The notes beneath the pieces were generated by a model. The model saw only the letters and a list, made by a program, of their open reading frames with translations. It did not search any database and had not been told where the DNA came from. From positions 216,039,978-216,103,977 of the forward strand of contig NC_081828.1 of the NCBI RefSeq assembly GCF_030867095.1: 64,000 nucleotides of DNA, written 5' to 3'. The translations under genes and the position numbers were made by a program. Shown in pieces: positions 33,400-44,799 of this stretch. This stretch comes from Alligator mississippiensis (Eukaryota; Chordata; Crocodylia; Alligatoridae). Position 1 is the stretch's first letter; each line of letters begins with the position of its first letter.

Positions 33400-35060
33400 G
33401 GTTGCATCCAGAGCTGAACTTTTTTTTTCACTTTTTTTTCCCCCTCCCTCTCTCCCTCCCTCCCTCTCTCTTACAGGAAGCCCTCTCTACCTTAGCCTTG
33501 GAAAGAGCCCCTTTTCATAAAATCAGCTGAAGGCACCCATTCACAGCCAAAAGGGGGTTGTGAAAAAAAAAAAAGCAAGCCAACCTTAAAGATTTTGCAC
33601 TCAAAGAAATCAAAAAGAGAAGTGGCCAGAGGTCCACCCGGAGAAAACTTCAGGCTGCTTGTTTTTTCCCCCCTGTCTGCTCTACAAAGACCTTGATAGA
33701 GGCTCCAAAAGCTCCTTTTAAATAATAATAATAAGCAGAAATCCACTGTTTGTGCCAGAATAAATCAATCGCTGGCAAATGATTTCAGCAGGGATTAGCT
33801 AAGCGCCCTACCCCAGTCCCTCTGGAAAACACAGATCTGATCAATGGATGCCTGGTGAGCCCTTTTGGCTTAAACAAAAACTATCGCCGTTGCCAAAAAA
33901 AAGTGTGTGTCGCGGGGTGGGGCGGGGGGGAGAGTTGTGTTGATTTTTTTTTTCTTCTCCTTGAAACTTTATGAATGAAACTGGAGTAAGGATCCTGTCT
34001 TGGAAATAACACGCTGGTAAATTTTATCCTGGGAGTAAGGGGGAATGGTTAGAGGGGGTGGTCTTAGCTCACAACTCGAGAGGCGGCTGCTTGCAAAAAC
34101 AGCGTGCTTCTCTTTTTTGGGGGGTGGCTTGAAGCTGCAGGGTAGATGCTGGAGGGAGGCAGCTCCACAGAGGGAATAACTGGGAGAGATCCCCCCCAAA
34201 AAGTGCCATAGCAATTTTTTGGTAATGCCCTCTCTCTGCTCTGGGTGGAAGTAAACAGGCTGTCAGCATTTTCCTCTTGCTAAGCGGAGCTAAAGCAGCA
34301 GCAGCAGCCAGCCCGAGTGAGAATCAGCAACTTTCTTTTTAATTTCGGGATCTGGGTGCTTATTCTTTCTGGGACAGGACAAGAAGCGTGCGTGTGTGTG
34401 TGTGTGTGCAGGAGAGAGGGTGCCTTTCTGCAGATGGCAAGGCGAGGAGGTCGGAAAATGTCCTGCAGTCAGTAAAAAAAAAGGGGGGGGGGGTCCTTTT
34501 TTTTTTTTTTTTGAGCGCGACATCTCAAGTCAACTCTTTAAGAAAGCAAAAAAATTCAGCCCCGCGCCTCCATGCCCTCCTCAATTGGCTTTTTGAAACT
34601 GCAGATCCTTTGAGACAGACAGGGGGGAGAGAGGCAGAGAGAGAGGGAGAAAAAATCCATCTTGCTCCCAAGGAGAGCCGGCTGCAAGCTGGAGAAGGCA
34701 GGCAGAATAAACCTATTGTGGAGCTGAAATGCACTGAAATATAGCAGCAATAGAAAAGCCCGAGCCAACAGCACCCCTCCTTGCACAAACGTAATTGCTC
34801 AGTGAAAATAGTTCCAACTTCAGGCTTTTTTTTTTAAAAAGAAAACTTGTGATTTGTTTGCTTTGAAGGGGGAGAGGGAAAAAAAAAAAAAAGGGGGCGT
34901 TTTTTTTTCCGCCCCCCTCCCTGTGAAACCTTAAAAGATAAAATTACTGGATCTAAAAATAAAGCAGTGGTTAAAACCTTTCCCCCACCCCTTACAACTC
35001 CCCCCCCCCACCCCTCCCATTTCTCCCTCTCTCTCTCTATGTGTGTTTGCATTCGACAAA
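33400..35060. other. Homopolymer and purine/pyrimidine-tract-rich PTH1R 5' region
   Basis: Contains CT-rich 33420-33475, a (GT)n run at 34388-34408, then A9-G11-TCC-T16 at 34474-34512, an A-run/G-run/T-run/C-run block at 34865-34920, and C/CT tracts at 34980-35036. No repeat family was recognised. Such strand-asymmetric tracts are common in 5' regulatory DNA of vertebrate genes and can form triplex structures. Confidence 0.6.
33477..33854 (+). other. Possible 5' noncoding exon
   Basis: A long pyrimidine tract (33419-33472) ends in TTACAG, a textbook 3' splice site with exon start at 33477. A good donor CTG|GTGAGC follows at 33855. No coding potential is evident in between. Mammalian PTH1R transcripts start with alternative untranslated exons, so a noncoding exon here is plausible. 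The pyrimidine tract could equally be simple sequence. Confidence 0.22.
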
Positions 35061-35377
35061 GAAATGATTTGAACTTCCCACTGCCTCATAAAAAGGAAAC
35101 AGAATAGCAGTTTTGACATATGGATGTGATTTCTCCGCTCTGACACAGATGCACACACACTCACAAGCCTGCTCCTTTTCACATGGACTCGTTGCCTACA
35201 TGCATGAAGCGGCTGGAGGTGCTCAGCAATGAGAAGGCGAAGAGGAGGACTGGGCTGGCTTGTCATTTGCCTCTTGGGTTGAGAGCCATCCGGCCAGACC
35301 TCTGAAGGGGTCGCGGTGGAAGGACAACTCCTCTCCAAGCCCGGATCCCTGCAAGAAGCTTTCTCTCCTCCTCCCAG
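35061..35377 (+). other. Immediate 5' flank or upstream exon of PTH1R
   Basis: Repeat-free sequence directly before the signal exon. The coding frame is closed by TGA at 35280. It ends in a CT-rich tract and CAG, so it is either intron before a spliced signal exon or 5' UTR of a transcript starting here. Confidence 0.35.
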
Positions 35378-35495
35378 CTGCCCAGAGAGCTTCTTGGATG
35401 CTGCCCTAAGCGTCTTGGCTATGGGATCATATCTGGTTTATCACAGCCTGGGTTTGATCCTCTGCTGCTCCGTGCTAAGTTCTGTCTACGCGCTG
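35378..35495 (+). CDS. PTH1R: PTH1R signal-peptide exon (first coding exon), coding part 35421-35495
   Basis: PTH1R is a class B G-protein-coupled receptor of the plasma membrane that binds PTH and PTHrP and signals mainly through Gs/cAMP in bone, kidney and growth plate. This exon encodes only its signal peptide: 25 codons, the same number as the mammalian signal exon as I remember it. Met-Gly start, a hydrophobic core with a Cys-Cys pair at residues 15-16, VLSS at 18-21 and YAL at 23-25 all match human PTH1R. It ends in phase 0 at a perfect GTAAGT donor (35496). The start is the first in-frame ATG after an in-frame TGA at 35280, with G at -3 and +4. A polypyrimidine tract plus CAG ending at 35377 suggests the exon is spliced from an upstream noncoding exon; otherwise the exon starts further upstream. 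The rest of the receptor lies beyond the window. PTH2R or another paralogue is less likely from the residue pattern. Confidence 0.88.
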
Positions 35496-35499
35496 GTAA

Positions 35500-38090
35500 G
35501 TGCCTGAAACGCTCTCCTTCTCTCTTCCCCCTTCTCCTTCTTGAGCAATTGTTTCGTGGCGCTTTCCTCGATGAGTAATTTACTGCCCGGAGATTCAGAG
35601 CGCTGGGTTTTTCAGCCTGATGTTGTGTGTCTCGCGGTGGAGCCTGGCCGCTTCTGGGCTGGGAGATGAAACGAAAATGTCTGGATTTTCCCGAAGCTTT
35701 GGCATTAGTTTTTTTGGGTTTGTTTTTTTTTTTCCCTCCCACTCCCAAAAAACAGAGAGAACATTTATAACCCAGGTATTGGAAGTATTCTCCGGGCTAG
35801 CCCCGCTCCAGTCCCTAGCCAAAGTTGTCCCGTTAACAAGAGGCCACGGTTTTGTGCCTTGCCATCCAGGACGAGGATCTGAATCTTAACGGACTCGAAT
35901 TGGAGCTGAATTTCAGCAAACCCTTGCTCCGGGCTCTGGCAGGCTCTGTACAGTAGCATGCCGGATCCGCTGTGCAGTTCACAGAGTCAGCGCATGGATA
36001 GCATACCGTTTACACTCGGAGAATGAAAGTAGTATTAACTCTTTACTAGCTCAGGCTGTGTGTGGATGGGGATGTAGGTACACAGGGAGATTTCCTAGGC
36101 TGGAGATGCCCTTAAGCACCATGGACGCAGTTGTCTTCCCAAGTGGGGCCATGAGAGATTTAGGTCCCAGCTCTGCGGCCAGGGGTGACTTGTGCCTAAG
36201 CCTCCTAGGAGCCCACCCTGCCTTGTGCTCCTGTATGAGCACCTGCCTTTCTTTCCCTCTCCGCCGTTGCGGGTATCACAGTACATCCCTGTGGCTGCAC
36301 AAGAGTGAACAGTAGTCGAGACAGTCACCGTTCAGGATAGGGATCAGACGTCAAACATGAGATCAGGTTGGGAAGGTCCCGGGATCTTCCCATCTCCACT
36401 CAAGCAAAGTTCCCGCTGAGTTTTGTGCGTGTCGGAGATAGGCCTGTTGCTTGGGGAAATGCGAAACAATGCAGCACTCCAGTTTTTAGGACATGTGGCA
36501 GGGTGTTGTCAATTAAAAGGCTCCTTGTTAGACAAGGAGAAAGAGCAGTCTATAAAACTCACCACCACCCAGATGTTCTGGCTATGGGCAGACTTCTCTG
36601 GCGTCATGTCTGGGATACACTGTGTATAGGCAAGAAAAAGCAGGGTCCACTCCAGGAGATGTGCTGATGTGGGGGGAGTTTGCAATAGCGATAGCTAAGG
36701 ATGTTTCTTCCCGACCCCTCATGTCCAGCATCTAGCTGCACCCAAATTACCCCACTCTGTGACATCCAGACCCCTTTGGATGATAGTATACTGCAGTTGA
36801 ATATGCAACACCTGCTATCCCTGCGCTGCTCAGACCTGCTTCTCTCAGAGTCGATGGCAAAATCCCCACTTCAATGGGCGTTGGTGGGATCTTGGTGCCC
36901 TGCAATTATTCAGGCTGAATTCCCCAAATACCAGCAGCAAGGATAGATAGGGGAGGATGCAGGGTCCTACCCACTTCCTTGCTTCTAGTCTCCCCTTTCC
37001 ACGGCGGGTCCCTGCTACTAGCAGAAAGCACAGGGAATATCTGTGGGACCACAGGCGACACGCACAGAGAGGCTGTCTCAGTTGCCATGTCCTTGTAATG
37101 GACATTTCACCTGCAGATTATTCACAGAGCCAGTAAAAATCTCAGCAAATAGACAACTGCACATCTTAATCTCTGGGATTTGCTTCGCAGCAGGGGAGGG
37201 CTGCTCAGATACATGCATTGCACTGTGAGTGACTTCAGGGCTCGGGGGAAGGATGAACCGGGTTGTGTTTGGAGCAGGAGTAAGACCAGCAAAAGCAAAG
37301 GAATCACTTGCAGGGAGCTGCTCATTGCCTAGTGCGTTGTGTTGTCGGCATTCACGTTTGCACCCAGAGGTACTAATTCAGCCCTGGGGTTTGGTAAGGT
37401 TGTGCTCATCTAACACCGTTCATTTTAATTAGGCAGCAGAATCCCTGGCAGTGAAGTACACTTATACTAGGCTATTAGGGATCATTTCTGTAGTTCCTTC
37501 CTAGAAAAGGGTGTCAAAAAGTGATTGATCTGCCAGGGATGGTCAGTAAGGTTGTCAAAGGGGTTGCAAACTGTTCACATCTGGTGAAATTCCCCACGGC
37601 TTTGGCTTTTGCCAAGGAGGAAAGAGAGGGTCATGATCCTGAAGCTTAAAGCATTTGTCACGCTGCTGCATTGCAACCTGCAGTATGCAGCCAAACTGGA
37701 GCTGGGGCAGGATCCTGCTTTTTAACCTTCCCGCTTTGCACATGAAAAGTACCAGCTGTGCATGGCACTGACCCAGTAGAGAGCATATGGTGCTGCTCAA
37801 ACCCCATAGCAGAGCCCCTGGAGGTAGCTGGATAGATACAGCAGGATCCCAGTGTATTTGGCAGCCTGCTCTTACAATGCGTTCGCTTCTGGGGTGGTGA
37901 GCAACAGCCCTGCCGCGTAACAGCGGAGGATATGCAGACAAGGGGTATCTGCAGCAGACCATACTGTGCTGAATGTGACTGGTGATCTTTAAGGTCCATG
38001 CAGAGCAAACAGGAGCTCCCTTCTTAAAGTCTGAATTAAAAGCCCCCCCCCCGGCAAGGCAGCTGATCGACTTGTGAAAGGTGCAGGGTT
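35500..38090. other. Intron sequence, no recognised repeat
   Basis: First 2.6 kb of the PTH1R intron is free of recognised transposons, unlike the rest. This may mean retained regulatory sequence near the promoter. Confidence 0.4.
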
Positions 38091-38094
38091 AAAT

Positions 38095-38736
38095 CAGCGA
38101 TTCGCAACCAGCGTGCTGTGGGGTGCCGTGATAGCCTTTGCAGGGTGCCGCACTGTTAGAAGCACAGACACCTACACACGATTCACAAGATAAACCCAGG
38201 TTCTTTGGGGAAATGTGATATAGCTTTTATTACACCCACTAAGGAGTTGGGAAAAAAATTGTTCTTTGCAAGCTTTTGGGCACAAACAGCCTTCTTCAGG
38301 TGTTTCTTATTAGACCAATTTCTTATTAGACCAACTTCACCCTTCTTATTAGACTCACTAAGTAGCTGGAAAAATTGTTCTTTGCGAGCTTTTGGGTGCA
38401 AACACCCTTCTTCAGGATGTTTGCACCCAAAAGCTTGCAAAGAACATTTTTTTTTCCAACTACTTAGTGGGTCTAATAAAAGATATCACATTTACCCAAC
38501 AAACCTTGTCTGCCTATGTCCTTAGACCAACACGGCTACAACCAACACCCCCAAAAGATAAACCCAGAGCTTCCAAATAGGAAACCCGAGTCCCCCAACC
38601 CTGCTGCCCCGGCTTTTCTCAGTCCTTTGCCACGAAAGACTCACTCTAGCATTTTTTTCCATTCTCCAGAAAGGAGTGAAAGCTAAAAGCTGGCATTCCC
38701 AAGGGCTTTGAGTCTTTAAAAGGTGGAGAGCCACCG
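38095..38736 (+). mobile_element. hAT-type element carrying a 355-bp insertion
   Basis: Ends CAGCGATTCGCAACCA and GGTGGAGAGCCACCG; flanks GGTTAAAT / GGCTAAAT are an 8-bp duplication (7 of 8). Without the insert at 38200-38554 it is about 275 bp and colinear with 53949-54240. Confidence 0.88.
38200..38554. mobile_element. Insertion with 13-bp target duplication, internally inverted
   Basis: Flanked by AAGATAAACCCAG on both sides (38187-38199, 38555-38567). Ends in the AGACCAACACGGCTACAACC motif of the dispersed sauropsid repeat. Contains three copies of a module with CTTTGCAAGCTTTTGGGCAC: two direct (38211-38305, 38350-38415) and one inverted (38416-38493). The 13-bp duplication suggests LINE-driven insertion rather than a cut-and-paste element. 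Confidence 0.85.
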
Positions 38737-38744
38737 GGCTAAAT

Positions 38745-40127
38745 GAACCTGCTTGGGCTTTGCGGCTGTGCTTCTTGAGAGGCAGAAAGGACTAGCCTAA
38801 AACTTTGCTCACTTCCATGGCTGGATTGCTTTGGGTTTATGGCCCACGGGCTGAGATCAGAGCGTGGGTACATTCACATTGCTACCAGCCCCCGTAGAAA
38901 ACCATCCGGAGAGAGCAAGGGAGGAAAGCACGGGCACATTATGCCCTCCAGAGCCTGCCTAAACCCTCAGCTTTTGCAGTGCACTCGTGCGGGCTGTTTC
39001 AGCCTTCGCCGCAGTGCAATATGTAAACCCCCTCATGCAGCGTGAAACACAGAGAGGTGGGAAGAGAGAGGGGTCCTTCCTTTCCCTACGCACCTCTCGC
39101 TTCTGCCGGCCGCCTTCTTGCCCCCATGGCTCAGGTGTCACGGCCCGGTGAGGTTGCACCCATGCAAAAATCAGATCCAGATTCCACCGATCAAAATCAG
39201 AGAAATCCCACAGGTTTTAGTGGCATCACCCCCATCTTACCATTCGTGCCCAGATGAAAACAGAGGTTGACCGACTCGGTGGGGGCAGCCACACAGTTGT
39301 ACTCGAGGTGCTGCCGGGTGTGAGCTGGGTTGGGGTCTGCACTAGACCAGTTGCCTGCAGCCGTCACCCTAAAAGCTGAGCGGTGTCAGGACACCCCCAC
39401 AGCAGGTCAAGACCCCCAGGCACTAAATTATGATCTCAAAGGGGGTTTAAAAGCTCTCCGAAGAAGAGCCTGCTGTGAAAAACACCTCGAGCAAAAAAAA
39501 CCCAGGAATTTTATTTGTTTTTAGCTGTTTCCTCCTAACCCGGCAGCCTTGAGCTCTATCATTGGAACAGCTGCTCTGTGCAACGCCTCTGTGCTGCCTT
39601 CTGTATTCATGATCTCTTGCCGTGGCTCCCGTCGCAGATGAGCTCTGCTTCAAGGCCGGCGTTAACAGAGACGGATCCTCAGCGGCGTAAACCGGCGTCG
39701 TTCCAGTGCCCGGGCTGGTTTACGCCTCTCGAGGAGCCAACCCAATAATGTTTCTAACTGTCAGCACCGCAGTCACAACCGGAGAGCCTCTGCGCCTCTT
39801 CTGCTGTTAGCTTTTGCTAAGCATTGTGCAAACAGCAGCAAGCTGCAGGTTCAGCGGATACCCAGGGAAGAACAGGATCTGTCTTGTTCTTCAGAGCTTT
39901 GATTTTCGCCATAATATTGCCTCCTAGTTTGCAAAAGATTCGGAGGCAAGTTCTCATCCTGATGTGAATCGGCACCACTATGCTCTCGACAGCGGCGTTT
40001 TGATGGGTATCACACTAAGGATCTGGCTGTTGATAGATGAACCAGCCAGAAGTCAGGCACTTGTGTTACGTGCAAGTCAGTGTATAGAGAGGAGATAAAA
40101 GTCCTGTTTTTAGAATAATTAGAAAAT
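38745..40127. other. Intron, no gene or recognised repeat
   Basis: Nothing assignable. Confidence 0.4.
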
Positions 40128-40306
40128 TAGTCTAACCCCCTGCTCCAAGCAGGACCAACCCCAACTACATCCTCCCAGCCAAGGCTTTGTGTAGCCGGGT
40201 CTTCAAAACCTCCAAGCTTGGAGACCCCACCACCTCTCTAAGTGACCCATGCCAGTGCTTCACCACCCTCTTCGGGAGAAAATGTTTCCCTAATATCCTA
40301 ATTTTC
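40128..40306 (-). repeat. CR1 3' end
   Basis: CCCCTGCTCCAAGCAGGACC, CCAACTACATCCTCCCAGCC and CTTCAAAACCTCCAAGCTTG are CR1 in reverse; the outermost tail is missing. Confidence 0.9.
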
Positions 40307-42002
40307 CTAATATTTTTTTATCCAGTCGATGTGCAAGCAAGCAGAATGTCTTAATGACATGGGGAAAAGTTTGGAAGGATTTAAATGGGCTGATTAAAAT
40401 GAAAGCAGGGTGGGAGAGATCATCATGACCTGTCTCAGCAAGGGAAAAAAAAAAAAACCTAACAAAATCTGTAGCAATATCCCACAAATCCAGGGAGCTG
40501 TCTAACTTCATTCAACCTGGCGGAGAAGACTACCCGACACGTCCTTTCTTTGCACCCGGAAGCCTGCTGATCCACCCGCCGCATATAACATTTTTTGTTA
40601 TTGTACTGGGGGATTAGCAGATCTCCCCGAACTATAAATATTAAACCGCCAAGAAGATAGAAAGCAAACAAGCCTCAGTGTGAAAGTAATGCTTGGTAAT
40701 ACTCATCCCGATTGAGCCAAAAAGTTCTGGGCTGCAAAGCTGACCTGATTGTGCTATGTTTGCACTAGCGTGCGGCCTTCCTTAGGGGGAGAAGAGGCGA
40801 CGGGATAAGATGTCGATTGTTGGAGAGAGTGAGATGTTACATGGAAGCGCATTTGAGCCGACCCAAAGGGGAATGGATAGGGGGTAGCTGTCATTTTTTC
40901 TCTCTTTATGGAAGTTATTTTTTATGTCATTTTTTTCTCTCTTTATAGAAGTAGGTCGCAGCCTCAGGTAGCTGGGGATGCCCGACCGATCAGTTTTGAT
41001 GAGCTTGCTGCAGCTGTGCTCACCAATAATCGATGAAAGCTGGAGGCCCTGCTAGGCCAAGCACAAAACACAGGGCTGAAAGACAGGCAGCTGCTGGCTG
41101 GGAGATCTCCAGATTGGCATAGCAAGACATGTGGGATTTTGATGTTGCAAATCTTTGCTTTCCTTTCCGGAAAGGCTTGCCCAAATTGCAGTGTGGTTGC
41201 AGAGCCTCTCAAGCCAGGGAAGCAAGACGGTGAATGGAAGAACCCCCACAAGTAAAGGGGTTTCTTTCAAAACCACTTGATTGCTCAGCCAGTTTCCTGG
41301 TGCCCATTCTGAGTCTCGCCCCTTGAGCCGGCCGCGCCGAAATCTGTAGGTTTTAAGAGTGCAAGGCTCAGGTACTTGTGTTACGTGCAAGACCAGACTC
41401 TTCTGACTCTTCCACCCTCTGCCGGCAACACCCCAGTCCCACTCGGATCAGGGACAAACCTCCCGGTGATTTCCGATGAACCAGGGTTTGTGTCTCGGAG
41501 CTTGCCCTGGAGCGGAGACGTGGTGCGAATGCATCAGGCAGCCCGGCTTCACGTGCCATTTCTCCTTCTGGCATATTTTAGGTTCCTCTCACTTGTACAT
41601 CCATCCCGCCGTGTTGGCTTGACACCTGATTTATACCGGTGGGAGAGGAGAGTCAGAGAGGCCCCCCGTGTGTTTATCTGCTCGGTGGAGCGTGCAGTTT
41701 TGTCTTTCTCCCCAGGATTGCAGCCTTTCGAACTCTGACCTCGCTGACCCTCTGGCACGGATGAGATCAAAAGAGAGCGGAGCAGGAGTCTGTGTTTTGG
41801 GTGGGCTGCTTCTGTGCCAGGGGGACATGCGGACATGTTTTTCCCTGTCCACTTAAATCCCAGCATAAGTGAGATAATGGTGCCGGCGACTCCGATACGT
41901 GTCTGAGGTTCCTTTGCATTACTGTGGTACTAGCAAGAAATACTAGGGAGCTAAGAGAAATGAATTATACAGCAATAAGCAATCGGGGCCCGTGGACAGA
42001 GG
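40307..42002. other. Intron with a small tandem duplication
   Basis: Near 40891-40953 the segment GTCATTTTTTCTCTCTTTAT plus GGAAGT recurs once, about 35 bases apart. Otherwise nothing assignable. Confidence 0.5.
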
Positions 42003-42060
42003 TGATGTCTTTTATTAGACCAACAAGATTTTTGCCCCAAAACATTTCTTTATAGAACAA
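42003..42060. repeat. Fragment of the TCTTTTATTAGACCAAC dispersed repeat
   Basis: GATGTCTTTTATTAGACCAA is shared with 38465-38490 (reverse) and 52167-52186. Confidence 0.65.
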
Positions 42061-42950
42061 TATACATTTATTAGGACAAGTAAGGAATTCATCAGGACCT
42101 CTCTGAGCATCATTAGAAATGCTCCGCACGGGAGAGACAATCTCCAGTCTCAGCTTGATTGGATTGCACCACTTGCGTTCAGCAATTTGGATGCCTCGGG
42201 CTATGATCTCGGAGACCTTAAGCTAGCTCTTAGAGAGGGAGGATGATAAATATGATATTTCTATGGGTGTATCCATGGAAGGATCAGAAAAGCAAATGAC
42301 TTGAACGGTCACTGAAGTGCAGCTGCGTCTGGGGGGGAACTTGGCCCATCTTGGGCAATGCACAACGACCGCTGCATGGAGGCTGGCCTGTGATGAGGAA
42401 GTTTATATCACACGGAGACAAGGGAGGCTGGGGTGGTAGATGGCTGGTTGGTGTGTACAAATGAGGAGAGCCCCGGCCTGCATTTTGCTTTCGGACCCAC
42501 TTGGCCATCAACGCCGATCACCTTGGGGGTGTAGCTATGACGGAGTTGCTGGGCGAAGCAACAAGAATTAATATTCAACCTGCATGGATCGGATCCAAAG
42601 GCTTTTCTTTCCGGGTCAGTGGGAAGGCTCCCATGGACACCCGCCAGCCCTGCTTGGTCCTTGTGTTGATGCAGGGGGGCAGGCTTCCATGTCAAGAAAT
42701 AGCCTGTGAGTTTGGCAGGGGCTTTGATTTTTGAGGGGTCTGGTTTTTGCAAGGTGCTGAAATTCAGGTCTTTTTCAAAGTCTCGTGCAACAAACCACAA
42801 GCCCCTTTTGAAAAGCCAGGCCTTGTACACTCCTAAAGCCCTTAGGACCAGGTGACTTCTTGGTAAGAGACTGAGTTCAGTTAATCTCTGGAGGGCAGAG
42901 CCAGCCTTTTGGGCATCGGTTTGCGCAATAAGAGTCGGGTCTGTGATCGA
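42061..42950. other. Intron, no gene or recognised repeat
   Basis: Nothing assignable. Confidence 0.4.
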
Positions 42951-42954
42951 CACG

Positions 42955-43148
42955 ACTGTGAGGGTGGTCAAGCATTGCAACAAGCTGCCGGGAGGGGTTC
43001 TGGAGCCTCCATCCCTGGAAGTTTTCAAGAGCAGGTTGGATGGACACGGGGCTGGGATGCTTTAGTCAGGGATGCTCCTGCCTGGAGCAGGGAGCTGGAT
43101 TAGACCTCACGAGGTCCCTTCCAGCCTGACTTTCCTACAATCTTATGA
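42955..43148 (+). repeat. CR1 3' end
   Basis: GGAGCCTCCATCCCTGGAAG, TCCTGCCTGGAGCAGGGAGC and GAGGTCCCTTCCAGCCTGAC, ending near CTTATGATG. Confidence 0.88.
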
Positions 43149-43904
43149 TGACCAGCACCAAGCCTAGGCTGCAGCATGTTGTTTTGCAGCTCTCTCTTGC
43201 ATTTAGCTGTGTTCCTGGTAGAGCGAAGCACCAGGGCAGGGTCACACCCATGTTTCCTGGGCAGTGGCAGTCCCAGTTTGCAGCCACGGGCTCGAGAGGT
43301 GAGAGGTCACTATTCGAAACTGCGAGCAGGTTGCCCAAACCCGGTGCCCACTCAGAGCTCACTTTGCAGCATCTGTCCGCCGTGTAGCCTCCAATATACA
43401 TCTGGGCTTTGGCTTCTCTCTCCTTTGTAATGCACCCACTCGTGCCAGCACCTCTTTTGGTGTGAACCAGAGTTGCTCCAATGAAGCCAGGCTGCTTTGC
43501 GCCAGCTGGACCGATGCACACTCACAAGCTCATTTACCTTCACACTTGCAAGCTTTCCCGTAAGTATTGACACACCATCACGGCCGTCTGACTTCTGGGC
43601 AGCTGGGGGAGGGGGGTGGTTTCATGCCCCATAAGCCACAGACCTCCCCAGTTGCAACCACGCCGTGCAGGCAGCATGTGCTATATGCTGCTCCTGGCCC
43701 CACATGCAGCTCCCCGCGGCCCAGCTCCTCTCCTCCCAGCTGTGGGTTGGTCTCCTTCACTTACTGCAGCAAACCCAGGTCAAGCTATACTGTAAAACTC
43801 AATCATAAAGGAGATTATAGCATGATGTTCCTTCTCCCAGCTAGGCGACTCTCTAGCCCCCTCGTCCAGCCTACGTGCCTAGCCGACAGAGGAAGCTCAG
43901 GGTC
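43149..43904. other. Intron, no gene or recognised repeat
   Basis: Nothing assignable. Confidence 0.4.
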
Positions 43905-44030
43905 TTTGAGCCCAGATGGGGAAACCGAGTCACAGAGAGGTGTGACACATTGGTGATCACACAGCAGACCCGTGGCAATGCCAAGAGGAGTCGCCTCTCC
44001 TCCAAGACTCCTATTCAGGGCTTGATCCAT
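43905..44030 (-). repeat. MIR SINE, reverse
   Basis: GATGGGGAAACCGAGTCACA, GAGAGGTGTGACACATTGGT and GATCACACAGCAGACCCGTG parallel the reversed MIR core. Confidence 0.75.
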
Positions 44031-44799
44031 TCGATCTGGCCGCTGAAGATGCCTGCCTTAAGCCCCGCCGGCTGCAGAGACGAGGCTGAGTACAGCCACG
44101 GCTCATGACACGCATGACTCCTGTGCCCCCTTTCTGGCTCGGAGAGGCAGCAACTGATAAGAAGCCGATCTCTCTCCTTCCCCCTTTCCAGCTGGTGGAA
44201 GTGCAAAGCCAGCAGCATGCAAGTCCACAGAGCGCTCTATTTTTAACAGGCTTTCTATTGTGCCGGTAGCCCGCCAGATAACGAGTTCTCCCGGAGGTGA
44301 GCTGTGCCTTCTTAAAAAAAAACAAACTTCTGTAGAAAACGCAGGGCTTGTAAACCAGGGTGAAGATATCCATTCCTGTGTCAGCAAGAAGCAGGGCAGT
44401 TATCTGGCTGGGAGGGTTTTTCACATGGGTGTCCCAAGAGTGTGACTAATCTGGGTTCCTTGATGTTATCGCTTCCACACGCCCCCGTCAAGGTTTATTT
44501 AAATAAGATACTTATGCATGCTTGTTTTCTGCTGCACTTTTGAGGAATGGCATCAACCTCCAGAGCATCGCTGGGAAGCCCCAGAGGCGGGCAGGGAAGC
44601 GTTTCTGTTGCCTCTGCTGGGCCTCGTGTTGGGCGGTGCGTCGGGAGAGATCAGCTCGTTGCACGAGGGATCGGGATGGCTTGTAAGGAACGGAGAGAGG
44701 GAGTAATTTGGGGAGCAAAACTGCTCCCTGTGGGCACCGAGGGAAGCAGAGGTGGTTAGTATATCCGGTGACCTAACTGAGGCCAAGCGTTTGCATTGA
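44031..44799. other. Intron, no gene or recognised repeat
   Basis: Nothing assignable. Confidence 0.4.

Noticed and set aside
35316-35507. A 63-codon frame starting at 35316, upstream of the PTH1R ATG
   Set aside because: Position 35316 is GTG, not ATG; the first in-frame ATG is 35421, and the added residues have no PTH1R counterpart.
42408-43028. 206-codon minus-strand frame
   Set aside because: Partly antisense to the CR1 at 42955-43148; no familiar motif in the rest.
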